16,262 nucleotides of DNA from Rodentolepis nana (Eukaryota; Platyhelminthes; Cestoda; Cyclophyllidea; Hymenolepididae). The notes beneath the pieces are model-generated. The model ran no database searches, was not told where the DNA came from, and saw nothing but the letters and a program-made list of their open reading frames with translations. Positions 9,326 through 16,262 of the stretch are shown in pieces; positions within the stretch are counted from its first letter, which is position 1, and every line of letters begins with the position of its first letter. Location: positions 1 through 16,262 of the forward strand of contig UZAE01014168.1 of assembly GCA_900617975.1 (NCBI GenBank). Direction: 5' to 3'. Both the position numbers and the translations under genes were made by a program.

Positions 9326-9793
9326 ATGGAACCTTTTGTTGGAAAGTGGCAACTAGAGAAAAGTCAGGGTTTCGCAGAACTCCTGAAGCATCTAGGAGTG
9401 AAGCAAGAATTGTTGGAAATTGCTGACAGTACGATAAACACCATCGAGATTTTGGAACTACCTCAGGGGCAATACAAATTTCATTGTGAGAATAAAGTCC
9501 AAAATAGTGACGATGTATTTTACCTCGGCAAAGAGTTCCAGGAGAAAACTCCAGATGGTCGAACACCTACATCCACAATCACTGTAGATAATGGTGTTAT
9601 GAAGCACGAACAAGTCGGAGGCGGTCAGACGGTCTTAATTCTCAGAACAATTGAAAAGGGGCAAATGAAAACAGTAAGGCGATAATGTTTTCTAACTGTC
9701 TTTTAAATTCTTTTAATCGAAAAAATTTCTTCATTATAGATTGTAAAATTTGGTAATTGTGTATGTGAGAGGTGGTATAAAAAACTGCAATAG
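9326..9793 (+). CDS. FABP: Fatty-acid-binding protein B, divergent paralogue (two exons)
   Basis: Intracellular lipid carrier, paralogue of FABP-A. Exon 1 is 9326-9673 (116 codons), the intron 9674-9739 (66 nt, GTAAGG...TTATAG, phase 0), and exon 2 is 9740-9793 (17 codons and TAG), total 133 residues: the same exon lengths and intron position as A. Hand alignment without gaps gives about 57 of 133 identical. The signature (GKWQLEKSQGF, from residue 6), PDGR (76-79) and DNGVMKHEQ (88-96) are kept, as are Arg107, Arg127 and Tyr129 (C-E-R-W-Y). Residues 26-66 keep only five identities with A, and the GN..KP motif is lost (A-D-S-T-I-N). That part includes helix II and the portal loops through which fatty acid enters, so ligand range or membrane contact may differ. 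If translated without splicing the frame ends R-R-stop, losing the last strand. ATG context is G at -3 and G at +4. Confidence 0.94.
9674..9739 (+). other. FABP-B intron, 66 nt
   Basis: Starts GTAAGG and ends TTCATTATAG. It falls after codon 116, phase 0, exactly as in FABP-A, which confirms common descent after the intron was gained or retained. Confidence 0.92.
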
Positions 9794-9900
9794 AAGCTAT
9801 AAAATCGCCGTTTGCACGTATTTCAAAGGATTCGCAATCTAAGCGCTTTCATATAACTTTTGTTTTCTTTGCTTCAAGGTCATTCCACTTTTATTCAATT

Positions 9901-9906
9901 AATAAA
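9901..9906 (+). terminator. Candidate polyadenylation signal of FABP-B
   Basis: AATAAA, 108 nt after the TAG stop and upstream of S copy S6, so the transcript should end before that element. Confidence 0.55.
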
Positions 9907-10047
9907 TATACTTAAGCTCATTTGAAATTGTTCTCATTGAAAATCGAAGTTTCAATTATTTAGAAATTTTGCAGTTATTTGGATTTTGGTGGATAATAAG
10001 TTGAAACGATACAAGAAAACAATACAGTTGCCTATATATGGCCATTT

Positions 10048-10120
10048 GAGCTGCGCGGTTGACTTACCTCCACGTGGTGCTCCCTTGGCAACGTATACTC
10101 ATACGGCAAAAAAAGTCTTT
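10048..10120 (+). ncRNA. Decayed HDV-like ribozyme (head of S6)
   Basis: P4 (GUAU/AUAC), J4/2 GGCAAA and part of P2 (GACUU/AAGUC) remain. P1 is broken by several mismatches, and the strand after P1' reads TTGGCAAC instead of TGGGCAAC, weakening P1.1. Probably inactive. Confidence 0.55.
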
Positions 10121-10360
10121 AAACCGGCAGTTGGCTTCTCGCTTCAAAATATCGCCATCCCACTGTAATGCATGTTCGACCACTTTCACGGTACTCACCT
10201 TACCCTTTTCTCTACCTTTGTGCCTGTCTCTTTTACATCTGTGAATGACCCTCTCGAATTTTTCTCACTTTGATATTCCTCCTCCTCTCTATGAAGCCAG
10301 AAGTCAGCTATGGGGCTAATGATAACTACCAAAACGCCTGGCATTTGAAATAAATAAATA
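10048..10360 (+). mobile_element. S-family SINE-like retroelement, copy S6
   Basis: Diverged but complete order: head (GAGCTGCGCGGTTGACTT), CACGTGGTGC, TTGGCAACGTATACTC, ATACGGCAAAA, body, pyrimidine-rich middle, LINE-like tail (GGGGCTAATGATAAC, TTTGAAATAAATAAATA). No target-site duplication recognised. Same orientation as S5, with FABP-B between them. Confidence 0.92.
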
Positions 10361-11905
10361 TTGTAAGCATTAATGTGCATTATGAGCGTCGAGATGCTGA
10401 TTGATTTTGCATTTAATCACGCAATATCTGGAGATTAGAAATAATTCACTAAGGCATTCTAAAACTTAACACCCTGGAATCGACTTAAGATAAAGGCGGT
10501 TGTCTATCTACTATCACACCGTGTCCGTTGACGACGACATTAAATGGCCTTTTTTACAGTCCTGTCAGCCACGAGTGCAGTTGGTTTTAAAAATGCGGAA
10601 AGATTAGCTTTCTAAAAGGTCTCGTCTGGCTTTGGGTAACAATTAGGAGCATGACGCCATGACACGTCCAAAGTACTTAGGATACCGTGAGGAGAGCGCA
10701 TACTGCAGAAAGCACTTAGCACTACGCCCGGTTCACGATCGGTGTCTTCCACGTACTTTCTATAATATTCTACCTCTTACGAAATGCCTTTGTCCAGCTT
10801 TGGTGTCGAAACACACTCCAAGGATGAATCCATGGTAAAATTATGACAATATTTTATTATGGGAGCACAAATTTTTTTAAGCACATATTTTAGCTCTGAA
10901 TTTGCTAAATTGCCTCAATTCAAATATATTTACTTTAAACGGTGTTTTTTTCAAAAAAAATTAATCTTCCTTTTTTGCATACCGCCTAAATTGTAAACTT
11001 TATGCAGTTCAATTAACCTAATCCTCGTTCTAACCCGCCCCACCCCTCCCCCTCNCCCCCCCCCCCCCACAGTATGTCCATTTGTTGACAGATATGCTAG
11101 TCAATTTACCTGAGACATGCATATTTACTTGGTCAGTGTTCGTATAAACATTGCTTTTTTGCAATTTTACATTGGAGGTAAAATAGCGGCTAAATGAAAG
11201 TGAGAATAGAGGCACAAAAAAAGCCATTTGCATCAGCTGGAACTAAATCCAGCGGGAATATTGAAAATCAATAAAGGGGAGGTGGGGATAAAATTTTGTA
11301 GAAATTTGTCCTCTAAAGTATCAGAGAGGCAGTAGTATGGAGTGATTGCAATTTCGATAGCACATGTCTCGATTTCTGGGTAGAATCCACGCAGGTTCGC
11401 CAATTCTTCCTGCCGACTGTTGGAACAACCATATCAAGAAAATCTATGTTGAAGAAGTCCAGCATCTATATCAATCTGACTAAGTTCATATGCTAAGTGA
11501 TGATATAACTAAGGCAGACGGCGGAATCAGCGTCGATAATGTAGTTGATCAAATGCTCAGGAATGTTAGGCAGGTTGGTGGCCACTTTTTTTAATCACTT
11601 TACCTCGCTTCGTGCATCTGGTGCTTACAGTGGGACTCTTATGTGAGCTCGCAAAATAATCAAGTCTGTGATCACCTCAATGGTTCCCCTCCTTGTTGAT
11701 TGGAATGAAGTTGTTACTCATCCTCCCCTTTGAATTCAGGATAATCGAGGTGGTGAATTTTATGTGGTTGATCTGAGTGTCTGATTACTTCTTAATCAAG
11801 TAAAAATTCGCCCTTAAATATGTCCTCCTTTTCCACTTCTTTATTATCATTCATTCCCTCAAAGCATATTTCCTGATATATTTCTACATTATTTTATTAT
11901 TATAT
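10361..11905. other. Intergenic DNA with possible old repeat remnants
   Basis: About 1.5 kb. The segments 10490-10830 and 11330-11780 are less AT-rich than average and may be old repeat or coding relics; short readable stretches occur on the minus strand near 11480-11580 but with frame breaks, and I can name no family. A C-rich run at 11038-11068 contains the only ambiguous base (N at 11055). Confidence 0.35.
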
Positions 11906-12168
11906 TCTATTAACCGGCAGTTGACTTCTGACTTCAAATTACCATGGCCCGACTGCTTGCCATATTCGACCCCTTCCGCAGTACTCATCTTACCTTTTCC
12001 CCTACCTTTGTGTGTGTCTGCCTCTTTTACATCTGTGAATCGCTCTTCTGTACCCCACCCCTCGACTTTCTTCTACTTTGATGAACCTTCCCTCTGTGAA
12101 GCCCGAAGTCAGCTAAAGGGCTAATGATAGCTACCAAAACGCCTGCCATTTGAAGTAAATAAATAAAT
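11906..12168 (+). mobile_element. S-family element, 5'-truncated, copy S7
   Basis: Begins inside the P2' region (TCTATTAACCGGCAGTTGAC) and runs through body, pyrimidine-rich middle and LINE-like tail to AAATAAATAAATT. The ribozyme is missing, as expected for incomplete reverse transcription primed at the 3' end. No target-site duplication found. Confidence 0.9.
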
Positions 12169-12549
12169 TGAGTTTAGAAATCGATTTCAACTACTCTTTT
12201 CACACATACAAAGTTAATAAATATTAAAAAGACCTTTTTAGGCAGTTGGGGGTGAATTTGGCATGCCCATTTAGTCACTTTGAACTTTCTTTGATTCTAG
12301 TTCATCATGTTATGCTCTAATTGCTTAATCAATTTTATTCCACTGATGTATTGTTGTCAAAGAATTGCCAGAAAAATTTGATTATTAAAAATTTCTATAA
12401 AAAAGTAATCAAAGGTAATAGTGAACTCTGGGTGTCTAATACCAGGTATGTAGCATCTAGATTAAAAACATCATGTAATTATGGTTTAAGAGTAGAGAAC
12501 AAAGATAAATTATTAATTGAAGTATTTAAGGGAGATACGATGCCAATTA
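12169..12549. other. Short intergenic stretch, no recognisable gene
   Basis: AT-rich. A 90-codon open frame from 12321 ends inside the tail of S8 and has no recognisable domain. Confidence 0.45.
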
Positions 12550-12739
12550 GCCATCTTAATCTATTTATTTATATCAAATGGCAGGCGTTTTGATAGTTAT
12601 CATTAGTCCTTTAGTTGACTTCAGGCTTCATAGAGGAGAAAGAACATCAAAGTGAAAAAAGTCGAGAGGGGGTTGGGAACAGGAGAGTGATTCAAAGACG
12701 AAGGTAGAAAAGGTAGAAAAAAGGTGAGGTGAGTACCGC

Positions 12740-13815
12740 GGAAGTAGTGCATACAGTGGGGTGATGGTAGTCTGTGAAATAGTCGAATATGGCATAGAGT
12801 GAGGTGATGGCAGTTGAAGTGGTCGAATATGACATACATTGGGGTGATGGTAGTCTGTGAAATAGTCGAATATGGCATAGAGTGAGGTGATGGCAGTTGA
12901 AGTGGTCGAATATGACATACATTGGGGTCATGGTAGTTTAAAGTCAGAAGTCAACTGCCGATTAATAGACTTTTTGACATATTATATTCGAATATGGCAT
13001 AGAGTGAGGTGATGGTAGTTTGAGAGGTCGAATATGACATACAGTGGGGTGATGGTAGTTTGAAGGATGTCGAATATGACATACAGTGGGGTGATGGTAG
13101 TTTGAAGTTTCGAATATGACATACAGTGGGGTGATGGTAGTTTGAAGTGGAAGTAGACGAATATGACATACAGTGGGGTGATGGTAGTTTGAAGTCAACT
13201 GCCGGTTAATAGATTTTTTGCCGTATGGGTCTGTTGCCCAAATATGACATACAGTGGGGTCATGGTAGTTTGAAGTCAGAGGTCAACTGCCGGTTTATAG
13301 ACTTTTTGCCGTGTTAGGGTTAGATCAACTGCCGGTTTATAGACTTTTTTGCCGTATGCGCATACACAATGACATACAGTGGGGTGATGGTAGTTTGAAG
13401 TGAGAAGTTGTGACATATAGTGGGGTGAGGGTAGTTTGAAGTCAGAAGTCCACTGCCGGTTTATAGACTTTTTGCCGTATGAGTATACTTTGTAACATAC
13501 AGTGGGGTCATGGTAGTTTGAAGTCAGAAGTCAAGGCATACAGTGGGGTCATGGTAGTTTGAAGTCAGTGGTCAACTATACAGTGGGGTGATGGTAGTTT
13601 GAAGTGAGAAGTCAACTACCAGTCAATAGACTTTTTTCCGCATAAGTATACGTTGCCCAGGGTGCACCACATGGAGGTTGTAAGTACACGTTGCCCAGGG
13701 TGCACCACGTGGAGGTATGCCGTTTGAGTATACGTTGCCCATTGGTTTATAGACTTGTTTGCCGTATGAGTATACGTTGCCCGTCAATGGGGTGATGGTA
13801 GTTTGAAGTCAGAAG
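12740..13815 (-). repeat. Tandem array inside S8 (about 17 units)
   Basis: Plus-strand core of the unit: ATACAGTGGGGTGATGGTAG, about 17 recognisable copies including variants (ATAGAGTGAGGTGATGGCAG; a G to C change in GGTCATGG). The simple form has a period of about 40-47 bp (starts near 13029, 13071, 13111, 13158). The longer form also carries the P4'-J4/2-P2' segment of the ribozyme (TTTATAGACTTTTTGCCGTA on plus). A dimer of 83 bp at 12771-12853 is repeated at 12854-12936 with a single difference. The open frames seen across here are artefacts of the repeat. Confidence 0.93.
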
Positions 13816-13828
13816 TCAACTGCCCATC

Positions 13829-13901
13829 GATAGACTTTTTTGCCGTAAGAATATACGTTGCCCAGGGTGCACCATGTGGAGGTAAGTCTATCGCACACCC
13901 C
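13829..13901 (-). ncRNA. HDV-like self-cleaving ribozyme, best-preserved copy (head of S8)
   Basis: Numbering from the first G at 13901. P1: G1-U7 (GGGGUGU) with 32-38 (GCACCCU), 7 bp with a G-U at the cleavage site. J1/2: G8 C9. P2: 10-18 (GAUAGACUU) with 65-73 (AAGUCUAUC), 9 bp. P3: ACC (19-21) with GGU (29-31). L3: UCCACAU (22-28). P1.1: C23-G40 and C24-G39. The strand GCAAC (41-45) follows. P4: GUA (46-48) with UAC (55-57). J4/2: GGCAAAA, with C60 at the catalytic cytosine position. All elements of the nested double pseudoknot appear in the right order and with usual lengths. Known for the class: cleavage just 5' of G1, used by R2, RTE and L1Tc type retrotransposons to free their 5' end. 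One deviation: L3 reads UCCACA where other copies have UCCACG. Confidence 0.85.
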
Positions 13902-13915
13902 GCCATCATAATCTA

Positions 13916-15893
13916 CTGACTTGCATTTGTAGAAAACCTCTTTATCGATTAGATTTCTACATTGGAAAAATGACTGGTCCTTTTTAATGCTGCATGATCA
14001 TTTCTTCAATTTCTGATAGGTTACAGTGGATCGAAACTCTTTAATTACTCAGAAGCAGAATAAGCTGATTTATATTAACTTATTCAATTCTCTCCTAAAA
14101 TGAAGGAAAACGAGAATCTTCTCCGTATTAACCCTTCAATACTCGAGTTATTTTTTTGATAAATGCACCCAACCGCACTCAAGCTTGTCCCACAGTTGAC
14201 TGATGCCGCCGATGTGATGAGTTTTGGTGGTGTATCAAGTGGAGGCTATAGACACGTATTGAACATACTTTCAAACGGCAACACCGTCTTCTGTTACGAG
14301 TCTAGTACCGATGGAGCTACACGATCTCCAGGGCGTTAAAGAGTTAATGATCTCGTTTTCAATGTGAAAAAAGTTCAACTCATAATCTACTGAAATCGCA
14401 ACCGTCACCTGCCAATCAACGGGTCAGTTGGTGAATGATTGCAGCTGGCTTCGTCATGATGTGCCCTGCCAAAGTTTTGACCTGGACGTATTTTGGCGTT
14501 GATGTGTCATCGATAGGGAACTTTCAGTTAGACAGAAAAACACTATTCGTTGCGTAACATGTAGGTGATCAAACCAATCAAACCATTAGGATGTTAATTA
14601 GCGTGTAATCGCAGCGGAACTTTATACATTTTCGAAATCAGTTGCTTGAAATATCTTTTAAAATCATTGCCAAGTTCATGCTAGAAGCCTTCTAATCGGA
14701 ACTTTGTGAAGTAAAGTTGAGTGGGTGATACATTTTTACTCTAATGCCGATCGGAAAATTCCCATCAACATGCAGTTTGAAATTACATACTACTTAATAT
14801 GTACATCAGCCTGATAACAGCTTAACAAGCATGGATGGAAACCATATAACAGACTAAACTCCTTGTCTGCTAGATGAAGGTTATTGCTACTCATGCCATG
14901 ACGTCATTTTCATATTAGGATAAATTATTTGTCCTTGTAATTCGTTTTGTAATACACAATTTCATGTTCGTGAGCAAATCCGTATTGCACTCAGCATTTT
15001 TGTTTCCTGGAATATACTGCATATATCTGATTTCGTCCAAATTTTGATTTTGGCATTTATGAGCGACGGGAAGAGTGATTTCAGGAATGCTTGGTATATT
15101 TGGAAGCACTTATAGGGAAACTACTCACCCGATAAGTATTAACGGTAAATGCTAAAAATGAAACTGTTTTTCCATAAACAGAGCCTTCTTATTTTCGAGA
15201 GAAACGGCTATTGTTGTTGAGCAGAATTGGACATACTACTGATATCGTGCTAGTAAGACCCAATTTCGAACCTCTGGCTTGAATGGCACCTTCCTCACAA
15301 GAAAACACCAATTTCTTTTGGCACACCATCTATACCATTAAAAAGTAAATTCAAACCTTGATGGACTTTTTGAAATAAGATTTTCAAATTAACTTTTAGA
15401 CTACACAAAAGAGCAAATTATACGATTCTCTCTACGTGGCTTAAGCAAAATCGCTAATTATTGAGAAGGATACTAACATATACCATAAAATGATTTGAAA
15501 TGATTTATTAACAATTAAATTGTACTAAAACAACCAAAATAACCAATCGCTTTAACATAAAATAATTTCTCATGGTAATTATTACGAAAATGACATTTTT
15601 CAATAACCAGGTCACCATTCCTTGATCAATATTAACATCGTTTGCACAATAATGCGATATCAGCCTGTTTGAACAAAAAATTATTTCTCAAGCAAATAAG
15701 CATTAATATTTCTGAAAAGTTATGCATTGAGTTAATATACAGTTTATTTCATTTTGGAATATCTATGACCTTGAAAATGGTAAATTAATGGTGTCTTATC
15801 AAAAAATGAAGACAGACTTTGGGCATAGACGCATTCAACTGACCTCAATCTTACAGTTACAATTTCGTAGTTGCATTTTACCGGAAATAATAT
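13916..15893. other. Long AT-rich intergenic stretch, no recognisable gene
   Basis: Nearly 2 kb. The part 14160-14520 is richer in GC; it has a 57-codon ATG frame at 14163-14336 and readable minus-strand patches interrupted by stops, which may be an old repeat or coding relic that I cannot name. From 14700 on it is AT-rich with nothing recognised. Confidence 0.4.
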
Positions 15894-15903
15894 TTTATAT
15901 TCT

Positions 15904-15976
15904 GGGATGTGCGATAGACTTACCTCCACGCGGTGCATCCAGGGCAACGTATACTCAAACGGCAAAAAAGTCTATA
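15904..15976 (+). ncRNA. HDV-like self-cleaving ribozyme (head of S9)
   Basis: P1 pairs GGGAUGU with GCAUCCA: six pairs, with A4-U replacing the G4-C of other copies, and a G-A mismatch at the first position. P2 AUAGACUU/AAGUCUAU is perfect. P3 ACC/GGU encloses UCCACGC. The next strand reads AGGGCAAC, so the P1.1 guanines are kept. P4 is short (CGU/ACG) and J4/2 is GGCAAA. Confidence 0.82.
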
Positions 15977-16234
15977 AACCGGCAGTTGAATTCTGACTTC
16001 AAACTACCATCACCCCACTGTATGTCATATTGCACCACTACCACAGTACTCACCTCACCTTTTTTCTACCTTTGTGTCTGTCTCTTTTACATCTTTGAAA
16101 CACTCTTCTATCCCTCTCGAATCAACTTTCTTTCACTTTGATGTTCCTTCCCCTCTGCGAAGCCTGAAGTCAACTAAAAGGCTAATGATAATCATCAAAA
16201 CGCCTGCCATTCGATATAAAGAAAAAATAAATAA
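15904..16234 (+). mobile_element. S-family SINE-like retroelement, full-length copy S9
   Basis: Begins GGGATGTGCGATAGACTT and ends GAAAAAATAAATAA. TTTATATTC flanks it at 15894-15902 and 16235-16243, a 9-bp perfect duplication with one extra base before the element. Standard order of head, body, pyrimidine-rich segment and LINE-like tail (AAAAGGCTAATGATAATC, GCCTGCCATTC). Confidence 0.95.
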
Positions 16235-16262
16235 TTTATATTCCTAATAGGTAAAGTGTACT

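Larger units (their letters stand above)
12564..13901 (-). mobile_element. Giant S-family element with VNTR-like core, copy S8
   Basis: On the minus strand it begins GGGGTGTGCG at 13901 and ends in the TATAAATAAATAG tail at 12564, 1338 bp against about 300 for a normal copy. GCCATC(T/A)TAATCTA flanks it at 12550-12563 and 13902-13915, a 14-bp target-site duplication with one mismatch, so the whole block is one insertion unit. The 5' ribozyme and the 3' tail (12564-12720) are normal. Between them lie many repeats of the body segment and partial copies of the head. Structure in element sense: intact head, patchwork of head fragments (13600-13800), array of ~40 bp and ~80 bp units, pyrimidine-rich segment, LINE-like tail. 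Confidence 0.95.

Noticed and set aside
12628..13198. Several overlapping minus-strand open frames with repeated peptide motifs
   Set aside because: They are translations of the tandem array inside S8; the repeat unit simply lacks stops in some phases.
12740..13815. CRISPR-like array of regular repeats
   Set aside because: Units are adjacent or separated by parts of the same element, not by unique spacers, and lie in a eukaryotic retroelement with a target-site duplication.
14163..14336. 57-codon ATG open frame
   Set aside because: Short, no recognisable domain and no splice or promoter context; mentioned only as part of a GC-richer stretch.

Overview
The window looks like a flatworm, most likely tapeworm (cestode), genome segment. 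Two intact genes for fatty-acid-binding proteins (FABPs) encode 133-residue products very like platyhelminth FABPs, each with one tiny intron late in the gene. The rest is AT-rich, gene-poor DNA crowded with retrotransposon copies. The density of SINE-like copies would suit a large, repeat-rich cestode genome such as a diphyllobothriidean, but that finer placement is a guess.

Layout. 1-410: 3' end of a LINE-type (non-LTR) retrotransposon, running in from the left. 411-2070: no recognisable gene. 2071-2358 and 2587-2613: two minus-strand pieces of one short retroelement, called the S family here. 3848-4474: an internally expanded S copy. 5995-6469 (minus): FABP gene A. 7397-7456: an S 'head-only' piece. 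8683-8976: full S copy. 9326-9793 (plus): FABP gene B, divergently oriented from A and bracketed by S copies at 8683-8976 and 10048-10360. 11906-12168: 5'-truncated S copy. 12564-13901 (minus): a giant S copy with a VNTR-like core. 15904-16234: full S copy.

The S family is the most interesting content. Copies start GGGG or GGGA, end in a TAAA-rich tail and, where target-site duplications can be seen, are flanked by 9-14 bp duplications. The last ~90 bp match the 3' end of the LINE at 1-410, so S is probably a non-autonomous element mobilised by that LINE family. The first ~73 nt fold into the nested double pseudoknot of hepatitis-delta-virus-like (HDV-like) self-cleaving ribozymes: P1, P2, P3, P1.1, P4, an L3 loop of UCCNCG type, the strand TGGGCAAC and a GGCAAA J4/2 with the expected catalytic C. 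The predicted cleavage site is the first base of the element and abuts the target-site duplication. One copy keeps P1 by a compensatory G-C to A-U change. I infer that S RNAs are released from longer transcripts by self-cleavage at their own 5' end, which would fit the absence of a convincing Pol III promoter.

Two S copies have amplified their middle. The 1.34-kb copy carries about 17 copies of a ~40-bp unit between a normal head and a normal tail, an arrangement reminiscent of the VNTR in primate SVA elements. The two FABPs share about 43% identity (hand count) but diverge strongly in residues 26-66, the fatty-acid portal half, while both keep the Arg107/Arg127/Tyr129 carboxylate-binding triad. 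This suggests old duplication with change of ligand or partner specificity.
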